From positions 1,364,001-1,428,000 of the forward strand of contig JAJJXM010000003.1 in the NCBI GenBank assembly GCA_024516155.1: a DNA stretch of 64,000 nucleotides. The letters are read 5' to 3'. The DNA is from Pyronema omphalodes (lineage: Eukaryota; Ascomycota; Pezizomycetes; Pezizales; Pyronemataceae). Each line of letters opens with the position of its first letter. Within the stretch, counting starts at the first letter, position 1. Positions 33,967-46,738 of this stretch are shown in pieces. The translations under genes were made by a program, and so were the position numbers. The notes below the pieces were generated by a model. That model worked only from the letters and a program-made list of their open reading frames with translations. It was not told where the DNA came from and made no database searches.

Positions 33967-34379
33967 GGTTCTGGAGTATCTTGCGGCCACGGAGATTGGC
34001 AGGCGTTATGAGTAGGCTGTGGTTGGTGGGCCTGGAGCTTGGATTCATGGGATTACGGGTGTTGTTTCTTTGTATGAATTCTGTTTTGGTTTTGTGCGGC
34101 AGGGCGGTTACTGCTGGGCTTGAGTTAGTTTTTCACGGATGAGTGTGTACGGGGTTCTTTTCGACTGTGTACGGGAATGTTTCGCTGGTCTTTGCATTTT
34201 ACTGTTTTTGTTTTTTCATTACTTTATTTCTTCTAACTGGGGAGTTTGGGGACAAGGAGACAGGGTTGCCTCATTAGGCGGTTTAAACCGCGAGGACAGG
34301 AAAAACGGATACTTAGCTCCCGCATAGGCCTTAGAGGCCTCGATCGGTGTATGATTAAAATCAAATCAAATCAAATCAG
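33967..34379 (+). mobile_element. 5'-truncated LINE 3' end (413 bp) with 15-bp target duplication
   Basis: The block is flanked by a perfect 15-bp direct repeat, GCAGCAGGCTTTGGT, at 33952-33966 and 34380-34394. It begins with codons for 'VLEYLAATEIGRRYE' and a stop at 34015, then a 3' UTR. It ends with the hairpin AGGCCT-TAG-AGGCCT (34326-34340), GTATGATT and an AAATC-type tail. This is the signature of target-primed reverse transcription with 5' truncation. The frame remains open some way upstream of the duplication, so the exact 5' boundary has a small doubt. Confidence 0.8.
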
Positions 34380-34584
34380 GCAGCAGGCTTTGGTATAGGA
34401 TATATTAAACTTGAATTTTATTTAATCTCTAGCATGAATGATAAATGACAAAAGAAAGCCATTGTACATTGGTTGCATCTTCTCGCTTCATTGGATGCTG
34501 ACTAATTCATCCTATTCTTGCATTATAGTTCTCGCAACTATATTCTCTCTCCTCAACACATTGCTATAGCATCATTTCACCGAT

Positions 34585-35791
34585 CTACCGCCCCCATCCT
34601 TTGACCTTCATCCAGCCTTCAACACCCTCCCAGAACTTCTCGCAAACCTCCCTATCCCTGAATCTTCGTCCTCTTTCCACCTTCAATACACTTACTCCAG
34701 TTCCCCATCTCATGACCAGCTCAGGAACCTGCTCTCCCTCGTATCCAACATAGAATCCTCTTGTTTCCCGGAATAATTCTACAGGATTGCTCCATTTATA
34801 ACTTCTAAACTGCCATTCTTGTCCTGTAGTAAACACCGCCACAACCTTCTCCCAATAGTCCGGCTTAAATTTATCCGGCGAGTCGACCACATCGAAACGG
34901 ATAGGAGTGGTGGGATGGATGTTAGGTAGCAAGCGACTAACACGGAGGAAGTTGGGGTGGTCAGAACCGCTGGTGGGAGGAATAAAGGTACCTTCCTCGA
35001 GGAAGGGTTTGATGTTAGACATAGTAAGAAGGGAAGAAGCGGAGGGCGAAAGTAGGATGATAGGATCGCGACGACGAGAGCTAGAAGGAGGAGGACGCGA
35101 TGGACGCGTGGGAAGGTTACTAGTAGAAGGCTTGTTGGCATTACGGAGACGTGTAATAAAGTCCTCCGACTGTTTCCGGACATGAGAAAAGTCCTGTTGG
35201 AGCTCATTAGCATATCATCATCCCGCAATCCCAATTGTGGGGTAGCAAGAAGAAGCTACTTACTGTAGGTTTAATTCCCCTCAACATAACATTATGATTC
35301 ATGATAATCCTCTCCGCATTATAGATATCCGTCAACCTCGGATCCGTCTGTCTTACTTTCCCTACTAAGCTTGTCTGCGCCTTGGATGCACTGGCACTCC
35401 CCGTCACTGTGCTGGCTTGTGTCTTCTCAATCGGTCTAATGCATCCCTCCCCCTCCTCCTGTCCTCCCTCAAGATATGTCACCAACTCTAATCTCTCCAT
35501 AAAACCCAAATGCGTAACTCCTAGTGCCTGTGCATTTGCCAAATACTCTGTAATCGTGGCCTCACGTTGTTGCCACGCGAAGTAGATTGAACGGAGGTCG
35601 ACCGCAGCATTATCCTTGATAAAGCGGGTTAAGGTATTAAGAGGAATTGTCGTAGCAGTCGGGTACTGAGGAGGGAGGGGTGGGAAGAGGAGAGAGTGTG
35701 CGGTGTCGAGAGATTCGGTGGGTGTAAGACTAGGAGGATCATTGGCGAGTACGGAAGCGCGGAGGAGGAGGAGAGAGTCTGGATCGGACAT
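34585..35791 (-). CDS. CDC73: Cdc73 (parafibromin), Paf1 complex subunit
   Basis: Two exons on the minus strand: 35791-35264 and 35193-34585, with a 70-bp intron (GTAAGT...CAACAG, branch-like TGCTAAT), total 378 residues. The ATG at 35791 gives the expected start 'MSDPDSLLLLR'; an upstream non-ATG extension is ignored. The N-terminal half has 'LLFPPLPPQYP' and 'LRSIYFAWQQREATITEYL'. The C-terminal Ras-like domain shows 'RRRDPIILLSPSASSLLTM', 'YWEKVVAVFTTGQEWQF' and 'FWEGVEGWMKVKGW', matching the family end. Cdc73 links the Paf1 complex to RNA polymerase II in elongation, histone modification and 3'-end formation, in the nucleus. Length is usual for ascomycetes. An alternative acceptor at the AG nine bases earlier would add three residues in frame. 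Confidence 0.92.
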
Positions 35792-38564
35792 GGTGATGTT
35801 CTGTATTAATGAATGCTGAGATACCGGATGTTGAGGTTCTGAAATGGCGGATTGTGGCCGGCCTTTGGTGATGGTGGCCGCGTTGCTCAATGACGAGATG
35901 CGGGTGAGCTTCGGGAGACGTGTTGACGCGACTCAGAGGTGTGGATAAGGTTGTCTTGGCGGGAGGGTAATGTCGCGTATGCTGGCTTTCCACGTTTTCG
36001 TCGAAATACCTCCAGGCACGGCCACGAGTATATCTACATTTCAGGTACAAGTTACAGTTTATCACAGCTTTATTATTTTTGCTAGTCTTCATGAAATCTG
36101 AAAATAAAGATTAGAAGGCGGGATTCAGCGCCGCTTGACTTGGATTTAGATGCGTGGTCACGTGATAGTCGTTGCTTTTGAATAATGAGCCTAGAGCTTA
36201 GAGCTCGCTTTAGGCCCGAAGACTTCAAATACATTATGTTAGTGATGTTTAAAGCTATGATTTATTATTAAAGAGACGTGGCGTGTAGACATAGTGGCCA
36301 GATGAAGTATACTAGAGTCATACCCGGAGGGTTCAAGCATGGCGAGCCCCAAACAATTCGGACATCGCAACAGGACAACACAACTCAAGGGGTTTCCAGG
36401 GAAATATTGAGGCTTTAAGATTCCTATGATAGCCAACTCCAATCATAATCATTGAAAAATACTTGGTTATTCAGGCGTTCGCGGAAGACAGTTGTCTTGG
36501 CATTTGTGGTTGTATGAGGGGACCAAAGTTAGGAGCAGTGATACAACAGAGCGCCGGACTTATCTGCGTACTCGAGCACAATGAGATATATGGCTACAAA
36601 TATATGCCCAAAGCAAATTTATTCGGACATGAGTCCAGACGAAGACCCAGATGCAAGACATTTGTCACACATTCCTCAGCGAGGCTTCGTCTTGTATCAT
36701 ATAATTATCCAAGCTTTTACCAAGCCAATATAAGGCGACAATCGTATGTTTCCACATCAGAAACTAATATCTTGCTTGACTCTCTTACGACTGAGTTTGA
36801 TCAATTTGATCGTGTTAAACTGTTGAATGGAGCATTATAAAGAGAGGTGGTTGATTATACTAGAAGTACCAAGGGATGAAGAAACATCCTATATGTATGA
36901 TATCACTACTAGCGTGCCAAGAATTGGAGATCTTCAAGCATAGGCCGGTTCAGTACCGACCCTTTTCAACATCAACAATCCGTACCAAGTCACCATATTT
37001 TAGTGCAGAGCAATATCATTACTCAATTTTGAGCTTCTAACCAGGGACAATCTTACCTAGGTCCCAGGCTTCAGTTTCATTACACTGATCACGTATGCAT
37101 CTTAGACATATTGCTCGGAACCGGAGTTGGAATTGGATGAAGTTCTGCTCATTCCAACTTCATTAACATTTATCTATGTATCCGATATGATATCATCTCA
37201 ATTATATACATCTCCAGTGTGTCTATTCTTAGCACGGGTATATTGCGACATACCCAGCACGTACGTAAATCTAATAACGTGGCAACGTGGAAGAAGAGTG
37301 ATTACTATTTGACGGTATGTAAATGCCCACATATGAGATACAAGTTATCTAATCTGGAGTACAAGCCTTCGGTAATCTTTGACCTTGAATCTTTAATCAT
37401 CCATCCAATTCGTTTTATGTACCCGTTTCTTCCACATGACATGTATGTCGAAAGAATTCATCATTCATTTTACATCCCCTTCATCCGGAGAAAGTGGGTT
37501 TTCATAAATCTGTCATCTTCATTCGTTATTCGTCATTAAAAAAAAAATGTCCAACACTGTAAACTGCTACCATAACTACAACTACACACGATACCATATC
37601 TCACGCCTAAATATGTCCAATCTATCAACAAATAAGAAAGTATCTCTCCGCATGATGTTAGGTGTTAGTTGTGACACATTTCCTATGTAGCGTCGTATAT
37701 ATGTATAGGTATATGTATGCTCATTACATTTCTGATTTTCACTTATCATAGATATCCTGGTGTGTTTAAAGTGTAGATGAGGACGATTTTGAACACAAAG
37801 ATGAAGTCATATGCAAAAGACCAGTCCTATACTATTCCGCTTCCCATAACCAGTTCATGCCCTTTGGGAATCATAAACATATATAGAAAACAACGCCCTC
37901 ATTACATTCTATAACGTAATATCAACCGACCAGCCAATCGGGGCAACTATGAATTGATCAGTTGACAAAATTGCATTCAACTAAAACTGCAACTACAGCT
38001 TCACATCCGAGTGATATATCATGATCCAGTATGTGTCGTGTGCATTCTCGCGCTTTCTTGCTTTCCTTTCCTCCAATTTATGTTGCTCTTTAAAAATTGT
38101 ATTATTTATAATGCTGTATACGTTATAGACTTTGTAGACTTTATAGACTTTTTGCCTGTCTGTCTGTAGGCAGTTAAATACCCGTCGTGAACCAACGACA
38201 TTGTTCCTGATTTCATTATTATTGGGCTATATCTACGTAGCACCATAATATCATAGGGTACAGAGTAGAACCATAGAGACTACGTAGGTGAAAGTAGCTG
38301 GGTCCAGCAGCTTCGGCTAGGTGAAGTCAGGTGAGGTCATTTACTGTACTGTGCAAAGTACTAGTGTCTCGGTCTATCTGTGTCTATCACGATTCTTTTA
38401 CCTTTCATTTTTCGTTTTATTTTTTGTCTTTCTTTTTGTTAAACTTGTTGTTGCGTTCTGTTGTATCTTATCATCTTGTGTTTGTGAGAGAATATAAGGG
38501 TATGCAGTAGTTGAAGGTTTGATGAGGAATTTGTAATTGCGTTTTTGATAATTTGCTTATTATT

Positions 38565-38632
38565 GGTGGAGGAAGGATTGATGGAGGAAGAATCGATGGA
38601 GGAAGGATCGATGGAGGAAGGATCCATGGAGG
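38565..38632. repeat. 15-bp minisatellite (GATGGAGGAAGGATC), about 4.5 units
   Basis: Tandem near-identical 15-bp units, the third and fourth identical. Confidence 0.9.
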
Positions 38633-39456
38633 GTCAATGGAGAACCTGTGGAGTATCTATGAAGAATATACATCACAGCCAACCAACCAAAAACAAATAT
38701 GAATGATAGATAATGGATAATGATAATTCCTCTCACTGCCATATTTTTGAAGCTTAAGTGGGCTTAACTTTTGAACTCTAAATGTGAAATTGCTTGACCA
38801 TAAGCAAATCACAATGGCCGCCCTGTGTTTCTTCTTCTTCTTTCTTTCTTTTGAAGAACTCGGGTCTTGGGGTACGTTTCGGCATTGAATATCCGCGGGC
38901 CTATGGAACGTTCAACGGGGTACCGGTATGTTTGGTATTCCAGGTATAGTGAAGGATAATGGTAGTTTATGACATATTTATGTGCATTGTGCTTATGTAT
39001 GCACTATAAGGCATATGCACACTTCAAGTTCGTAAGTTTTTGGGAGATGAACTTCATATGGCTTCAGTGCTTCATATGGCTGCATATGTTTATAGAGGAT
39101 ATCTTCACACCCTAATTTCGCCATCTCTCGTCTATGGTATGGTATGATAAGGTATGATATATGTAGCATTGGATCTTTCAATCCTCTAACTTCGGAGAAA
39201 AGTTATGCAACCCGCTTAAAATGTTTTATTGATTTTGCCTATACATACACAGGGGATTATGGCTATGGCTATCGTTGCGGTTATATGTTCGATATCTATG
39301 ACGGATGGTGTGGAATCTGGACATGAGGAAAAAATTTTGTTTGTTTAAATTGCCGGATTATCGGGGACTCGGGGGGTACTAGTGGGTAGTTTCGGAGCAG
39401 CTACGGAGCTTTTAATTTTTTAGTGTCGTTTGGTGTATGGCTATGGCATAGCAGAT

Positions 39457-39491
39457 GACTTGACTTGACTTGACTTGACTTGACTTGACTT
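39457..39491. repeat. (GACTT)7 microsatellite
   Basis: Seven perfect pentamers. Confidence 0.95.
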
Positions 39492-40235
39492 GCTGAGCTA
39501 TGAGCCATGGGCCGCGGAGAATGTGTTTTGGTTTGGATATCGGCGGGTCACAGAGGTGATGGTTTGTGACATAAACGTGAACATGGATGAACGGGGATAG
39601 AGAAGTGGATATGGTGAGACGGAATTAAGGAACATGCCACAGAGCAGATAATCATTGAGCCTCGAGCTCGGAACCAAGGATAAACTTAACACTCAACGAA
39701 ACGGAGCCGGTAAAGGAAAATACGCTACTATACAGAAACAGAGAATTCTCGGCTTCAGGAGTCCAGAACAAACGGATATCCAACCAACATGCAACATTGG
39801 AACATTGAAACATTGAAACATTGAAACATTGCCAGCCAGTTGAAAATTGATGATGGTATGTATAGGGATGTAGAGAGTCGTGTTAACTGCAGTCCCAAAT
39901 TATTGTACGGTGTGTGTACAGTAGATAATAACAGTCAGTATCCGGTACAAGCCGGAATAGATTAAACTGGATCTAGGGGCCGGGATTCAATAACACGTTT
40001 AACATGTGTTTTTTTTTTTTGTTTAAACAAATGCGAACGCTGGGATGCGACTGTGCAACTGTGCAACTTCTAATTTGCAGTACAGTACGCGAACAGCACG
40101 GTTAGCGGGATTGGTTTTTAGTAATTTTTTTCGGACGCGAGAAGAAATGACCGGCATGACGATGGATGTCTTTGATCTTTTTTTTTCCTTTTGGCCTCGT
40201 TTAATTCCCACACACACACCGGTACATAGTGGAAG

Positions 40236-40272
40236 ACATCACATCACATCACACATCACATCACATCACATC
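40236..40272. repeat. (ACATC)n microsatellite, interrupted once
   Basis: Pentamer array with a 2-bp slip in the middle. Confidence 0.92.
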
Positions 40273-40274
40273 TT

Positions 40275-40297
40275 ATTGCCACGCGAGGAGCTCGTGG
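40275..40297. repeat. CCACG/CGTGG hairpin motif after ATTG
   Basis: ATTGCCACGCGA followed by CTCGTGG: arms CCACG (40279-40283) and CGTGG (40293-40297). One member of a recurring motif set (others at 41784, 42082, 42935). Confidence 0.6.
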
Positions 40298-41734
40298 AAT
40301 TGTCGTGGAAGCACCGTGGGAAATCACCGTGGGAAATCACCTCGGATACGAAAAAAAATGTTGTGCACCCATAACATAATGCAAACTGCAAGTGAGGTGT
40401 TAGTTCTCACCACATCCGGATCTGAGCGTCATAGCCATGGTCATGTTCATGTCACAGTCCCCCCTCTCACATACCCTGGCGTCAAAGCATGGCGTGTTTT
40501 GTTGGTTGGTTGGTTGGTTGGTTGGCTTTGGTTTGGGTTTTGGTTTTGATTTTGGTTTTGGTTTTATCGAACCGACCCGACCGGTGGTGGGTGGTGTTGG
40601 AACGAACTTGGTGAGTGGATCCCCTCCCTACATCCCTCCCTTCGTTTCATCCTGGACCAGACCAGTTCGCATCGCATGACAACCACGGAGTTCTCCTGAT
40701 GCTTGAGCGCAGTTTATGTATGGTACCATACAGAGCGGTGTTTGATATGTGGCTGCGTACATCATAAACGAGATCCTCTTTATCATTTCCATACAGATAG
40801 CATTCTTTTTCAAGGGAAAGTATAAACGCGATTAAATTTATTTTTACACTTTATTTTTTGTTTGTTTTTACACCTCATCTTATCTTCATGATGAAACGTG
40901 TTTTTTTTTCTTTTTTTCCCTGGCTCTAGCCCCCTCTCGGAGAAAGCCGAAACGAAACCAAGGGGTTTGAGTCCGAGTCTCCGAGCCTTCGAGACGCTGC
41001 AGCCTGCAGCAGCGACTATGCGAAGCCTCGAAAAATCATAAAACTCGGCACCAGTTGCATCACGCGACATTCCTAGCTGGAAATGAAAACGGGGCCGGGG
41101 ATTTGAAGGGGAATGGGATGAGATGGCATATCGCATATAGCATGGCTTGGCTTGCCTTGGCTGCTTCGGAGTCTTCGGAATTTTCCTTAACCTGACGGTC
41201 CCGACCTGACCTTGGGTCCTTGTGTCTTGAGTCCTTGACAGGACAGGTACGTACTGTGTATGTAGAGGACGTATACTGTATACATACGCAACTGGTATAT
41301 ACTACGTATAGCAGATATACTGTTTTTGGATTGAAAAGATACTGCTTTTAGATTGATGAAGTGGCGGTTTGTGAGGTAAGTAAGGTATAAGGTATAAGGT
41401 ATGTAAGGACTCTTCTTTCGTCCATAAACGTTTGAAGCCAGAGTTGCGTAAGTCCGTGTCAGATGTACGTCCCGAGTCCTTCATTTCCCGGGCTTCCCGG
41501 CGAGCCCGGGGAGCCATGCGACAACCAGCATACATAACCGCTTTTCGATAAGTCCACTCCACCGGCATGATGCTTCTATGCCATGCCATGCCATGCTATT
41601 CCGCACTGTGCCGCTTCTGATTCCGCTGCTTTTTGATGGAGTGTGATCCGACGCCCACCCTTTGAGGCTTGCCGCTTGCCCCTGACCTTCAAATGGAATG
41701 GCTTCTAAAACTAAGGGCAAGTTCTACTTCTGTG

Positions 41735-42003
41735 CCATATCTCGCTTGCCATATGGGATGTATGTCACTACGGTATCTTATTGCCACGCGACATGAGCGT
41801 GGAAAAGACGTGGCGAGGCCCGAGGGAATTTGTACATACCCGGGAGAGTACATATGGTGCCATACATAGACGGTTATGTATGGATATGGATAGTCGTACA
41901 GTACTGCGGTATGGATGTAATTATACATACAGACCAGGACTATAATCATAGTACACCTTTGTGGGCTGGATGCTTTGGTTTTGGCTTTGGATTTGGCTAG
42001 GGA
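41735..42003. repeat. Diverged segmental duplication, copy 1
   Basis: Shares a collinear series of blocks with 42061-42267: 'ccatatctcgcttg', the hairpin CCACGC-N7-GCGTGG (41784-41802), 'ggaaaagacgtgg', 'tggtgccataca', 'gaccaggactataatcatag' and 'ggatgctttgg'. Not coding. Confidence 0.8.
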
Positions 42004-42060
42004 TGGAATTCGCATTCGTTCTATTGGATAGCTGATGAATCAAGGAAACTAAGTACAGTA

Positions 42061-42267
42061 CCATATCTCGCTTGTCAATTGCCACGCGACATTTGCGTGG
42101 AAAAGACGTGGGAACCCAGGGCCTCGGGGAATCGAGGGAATTATTCTACCCGGAAGTATGGTGCCATACACAGACGGTATGGAGTTGTCTGTAATTACAC
42201 ATTCAGACCAGGACTATAATCATAGTATGGTTGCCTGTGGATGCTTTGGCTTTGGTTCTGGCTGAGG
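42061..42267. repeat. Diverged segmental duplication, copy 2
   Basis: Same order of blocks as 41735-42003 but shorter by internal deletions. Its hairpin CCACGC-N7-GCGTGG is at 42082-42100 with a different loop end (GACATTT in place of GACATGA). Confidence 0.8.
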
Positions 42268-42934
42268 GTATGTGATACATAGATGCATTTGTAGATTATG
42301 CACAGGTGATGAATGTAATGGAAAAGTGATAAAGTGATGACCAGTAATTGCGAAGGTGCAAGCCACCCGCATGAAATCGAGGTGTATAATGCATATCCAA
42401 GCCTAGATTTGTACCTGGAAAAAGAAGATATGGTGCAGTATTCACTACAGTAGAAACCGGCATTGACTTCATCTCATTGCGATAAAGAGACGGGCAAGAA
42501 ATTGACCATTAGAGTTCAAAATATCTATGGTAGTACACAAGGCTCGCCGGTAATGAACTGTAGAATTCGAAATGACATAGAACAGTATGCACCTTAGAAC
42601 TGCTACAGTATGCACATAGGGACTTCATCACAAGCAGCGTCAGTGGTGGAATCTTCTACAGTCGAACTGTACCGGTCTGTTCCAGAAGCCGAGATTCAAC
42701 ACTACCACAGTAGAACAAAGATGATATCCCCATCCAACGCCAAAGAAAACCCCGCCGAGAATCCAGTCAATTTCCAACGGCCAACCAAACCTCATCAGGA
42801 AACAAAGCAAAGCACAGCAAAAGCCTCACAAGTCACAACCAAGATTGCTTTTCTCCCATCCTTCCATCCCTCCTTTCATCCCTTCATCAAACTAAACTAG
42901 CCAGCATCTAGCGTCGCCCTAACATACTCTAAAG

Positions 42935-42953
42935 CCACGCGGTATCCACGTGG
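42935..42953. repeat. CCACG/CGTGG hairpin motif
   Basis: Arms at 42935-42939 and 42949-42953, preceded by AAG rather than ATTG. Part of the same motif set. Confidence 0.5.
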
Positions 42954-43206
42954 AAACAACGGCAAGAAAGTCAAAGTAAAAAAAGCCAAAAAGGCCAAGG
43001 TCAAGAAAAAAGCGGAAGAAAAAAAGGAAGAAGAAGAAGGATGAAAAAGAAGCCCGTGCGTATGTGCGTCATATGCTTATTGTGGCATATTGCCTCCCGT
43101 GTTTCCCGTGTTTCCTGGAGGATTAAGCATGGCGGCTGAGGTCTAGACTTTATCCATGGGTTATGCGTTTGCCCCTTGATAAGGTTTGTGAGATTAGATT
43201 TGATAT

Positions 43207-43322
43207 AGAGATGTGGAAGTGGAGATGTGTAGATATGGAGACGTGGAAGTGGAGATGCGTGTCAGTGGATGTGGAGATATGTGGATGTGGATATGCAGGT
43301 GGAGATGTGGATGTGGAGGTGA
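43207..43322. repeat. Degenerate GGAGATGTG repeat tract
   Basis: Purine-rich tract made of imperfect 6- and 9-bp units (GGAGAT, GTGGAAGTG). The frames across it are low complexity. Confidence 0.8.
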
Positions 43323-44327
43323 AGTTTGGCGTTTTGGGAGTTTCCGGTTCCGGAACTTCGACGATCCGCGTCTCGCGTGGAAGGCTGCATATTATTCACT
43401 TTTCTGATTACTTCCTTCTTTGGGAGTGAGAGACAGACAGATGAGAGAGGGACCTGGATAATGGACAACAGATAAATTGATTGCGTCATCCATAACTACA
43501 CAACTACACTGCGCATAAGAAATATTATGGAACTGGGTATTGATGTGATTTGGGCTTTTTGGCTTTTTGGGACATTTTTCAGTGACTTTCATGCACCTGT
43601 TATACTGTCTTTCACTTTATTGTACTTTTGTTTTACTTCTCTTCGCCTTGTTTCACTTCCTTTCCTTCACTTCTCTCCGTCATCGATAACGCCGTCTTCG
43701 CGCAGTAGATTAGATATGAATAATAAGGAAAACCTTTGTCTAAACGCATCCGGTTCGTGGTCATCGAAACCCAGAACGTGATACTTCTGATATATATGAT
43801 TGATTGGTCATTTAACTAGCTGTATACATGTCGGATTCAGGCAGTGATATCATGTTCATAATCAGCATGATAGATATACGCCGGTAACCTTGGTAAGTAA
43901 GCGTAAAAGCAGAAAAGAAAACAGCATGTGTAAACCATACCAATAACGCATGTGATGAACTAAACCAACAAAGCCTTACATAGAGTTTTTTGATTTTACG
44001 GTTCTGTTGAGGATCTGTGATGACTAGACAGTATCATATGTCTGTTTTTGTTTCAATTCTGCATATGACTTTTATGACTAAGCTTAGATACTTTATACAC
44101 ACGATATATATGTACTTAGATTTTAAAAATCATATCCTGTTATCCGAAAACGGTATATCTACCGTCTAACGCATATCATACTACACCGTACTATGCCATA
44201 CCATGTTACTGGGGGTGAGGGAGCAATAAGGTCGAATGAGGAGTTACACGGTATACGGTAAGATGAAGCGAAGTTGGTGGTAGATTGAATGAATACAAAC
44301 GGACTGACTTTGGGGGACTAACACTCA

Positions 44328-44510
44328 CACTGACATTTACCTCATTGCCACGTTTCTGACACTGACACAGACACTGAGTCCCACTATATCACCACGTTTC
44401 TGACACTGACACCTGCCACGTTTCTCCCAATAACACTGACACTGACACTGATATCAACCACGTTATCACACCACCACGACATTGCCACGTTTCTTCCACG
44501 CGAGCGGTAT
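44328..44510. repeat. ACACTG and CCACGTTTCTGACAC repeat patch
   Basis: Several ACTGAC units are mixed with recurring CCACGTTTC blocks (about 44347, 44393, 44418 and 44499). A CCACGCGA motif lies at the right end. Confidence 0.75.
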
Positions 44511-44698
44511 GTGAACCATGGGGTATATGTGAACCAGGAACCATCATAATCTCCGTCCATAAATTACCACCACCAAGCCCATAACAAAACTATAAAAAAC
44601 GGTCGTAGCACAGTACATACCATATCGTGTAGCTTGATATCCTGTAGCTTCATGTCAACCACGTTATTTTACGCTTTTACGCTTTCACGATCTAAAAT

Positions 44699-44778
44699 CT
44701 GCCGTGATTTGCCGTAATCTACCGTGCTCTACCGTTGTCCGCCATGATTTGCCGTTACTTGCCGTATATGCCGTGGTC
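44699..44778. repeat. Eight degenerate 10-bp units (TTGCCGTNAT type)
   Basis: Units share the core NCCGT or GCCAT at a fixed 10-bp period for about eight turns, with variable flanks. It is the second 10-bp-period array in the window. Confidence 0.75.
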
Positions 44779-45972
44779 TATGTACCGTTGTTTAAACTTT
44801 GTTATATATGTGCGTACGATACGGTATGGTATGGCCGCTAAAAAAAGGATCAGGCTTTCTTGGTGGAATTTAAGGATGTATGCCACGCGACGCAGGGATC
44901 TCCTAGTTAGCAGCTAGCTAGCTATATAGATCTTCTCCGCGTTATGCCACGTTATTTCCTAGGGTCTGTGTATTGTCCGCCATACGACATTTATACGGAA
45001 ATGGAAATGGGAAATGGGAAATATTAGGACTCGGGAGATGGTAAGTTGAACCGTAGGGTGATAGGAACCGGCTTGGAAACCGTATGATGGTGAAACAAAT
45101 CCTGAAACTTTCTGCTTCGGGATGCCCTGCAGGAATTTTAGGAGGTCCTACGTATATACAAGCAAATGGGGCTATTTGTAGATAATAGCAGGACCTGGAA
45201 ATTTCCTTTGACGTTTTGGAATACCTTTATCGCACTCCTAGACTCCAGAAGTTCCAGGTAGGGGTAGACACAAATATACATTTCAGATTCCAGGTTTCGA
45301 ATTCCGGATACATATGTAGATATTCATACTAGTGCTGGGTATCGTTTAAGTGCTATGATTTGTTAATACTTGTAACTTAAAACAGAAGTAAAAAGCATCT
45401 CCATACAGTTGAGCCGCAGCCTTTGATAGGTAAACTCGGTGTTGTTTTCTATACATATGCTATCCTACGATATACCATAACCAGGCACATTCAAACCTTC
45501 CAAAACCACCACCACCACTATCCCTACCCCTACCACTATACCCCGGTATCTTTCCTTCTTTCCTTCTTTCCTTCTTTTTATGGACACCATATATATACCT
45601 ATAATTATAATGCATGCATAACCACGTGGCAAACCTTCCTGTTTGTTCATATATATATATAGAAATATATGGAAATAAGATCTGCTATACATATCGATGG
45701 CATAACTACAGTCCACGTTCTATACCCCCTTGTCTTTGAGATGAAATGTTCATTTTTTAGGGTTTACGGGTAATACATGGTTTCTTACGCTATCTAATTG
45801 ATAGATGATGTGGTGGATAGCTATACATAGATAGGGAATTTATAGGAAGAAAGATAAAGAAAGATAAAGAAAGTTACGGAAAGACACGGAAATACATATG
45901 TAGAACTCTGGAAAAATTAATTATCATCATCATCTTATTTTTTAACTTTTAACTTTTAACTTTTTCGTTGTC

Positions 45973-46076
45973 CGTTTTTTTGTTTTTTTGTTTTTTTGTT
46001 TTTTTGTTTTTTTGTTTTTTTGTTTTTTTTGTTTTTTTGTTTTTTTGTTTTTTTGTTTTTTTGTTTTTTTGTTTTT
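45973..46076. repeat. (GTTTTTTT)n, about 13 units
   Basis: An 8-bp array with one unit one T longer. The Phe/Leu-rich frames here are repeat artefacts. A short (GGTATTC)n tract follows near 46090-46118. Confidence 0.95.
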
Positions 46077-46203
46077 CATTTTTTGTTACTCGGTATTCGG
46101 TATTCGGTATTCGGTATTCAACATCCAATATTTTCCCAAACCAAACCTTTTCAATTGTAGGGGTGGAGGGAATATGGAGACTGCACATACATACATACAT
46201 AGT

Positions 46204-46264
46204 TCTCACCGCTCAGTGCTCACCGCTCAGTGCTCACCGCTCAGTGCTCACTGCTCACTGCTCA
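46204..46264. repeat. CTCACCGCTCAGTG minisatellite, about 4 units
   Basis: Tandem 14-bp units CTCACCGCTCAGTG, degenerating to CTCACTG at the right end. Confidence 0.9.
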
Positions 46265-46664
46265 TGTTTTATGTAGGCTGTATCTACTACATAGCGATAT
46301 GAATCATAATGCCTCGTACATACATAGGCCTTATGAAACCCCTCGTGGCAACAGGGATTATTAACCATGATTCCTTTTTTCCTTTTTCTTGAAAATCGCT
46401 TGTCTCCCCTCATCCTCTCATCCCCTCATCCCCTCATCCCTCATCCTTATGCCCATCCCATCTATAGTACAGTAACATAGTAACAGTGTATATAGCATCT
46501 GCATAATTACGTATTTCCTCTTTCTCTTTCTCGTTCTCTTTCTCTGTAGTTTACAACATGTAGGCCCAGTAGGCCCCATAGGCTACCATAACGGGTTATA
46601 TCAATACCCCGGTGCTTTATGGTATGCTATCGTATAGTATGGTATACAGTCGAAGTGGCAGCAT

Positions 46665-46738
46665 ACCCTCCCCCCTCCCCCCTCCCCCCTCCCCCCTCTA
46701 CCTATTCATGCCCCCCCCATCCCCCCCCCCCCCCCCCC
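46665..46738. repeat. (CCCCCCT)n and poly-C tract
   Basis: Heptamer array 46665-46697, then runs of 8 C and 18 C (46721-46738). Confidence 0.92.

Noticed and set aside
34779..35234. Minus-strand 151-codon frame overlapping Cdc73 exon 2
   Set aside because: Shifted frame of the real exon; the Cdc73 match lies in the other frame.
36463..36840. 125-codon plus-strand frame
   Set aside because: Starts at TTG, no domain, no supporting context; likely chance.
45968..46302. Phe/Leu-rich frames resembling membrane segments
   Set aside because: Translation of the (GTTTTTTT)n array.
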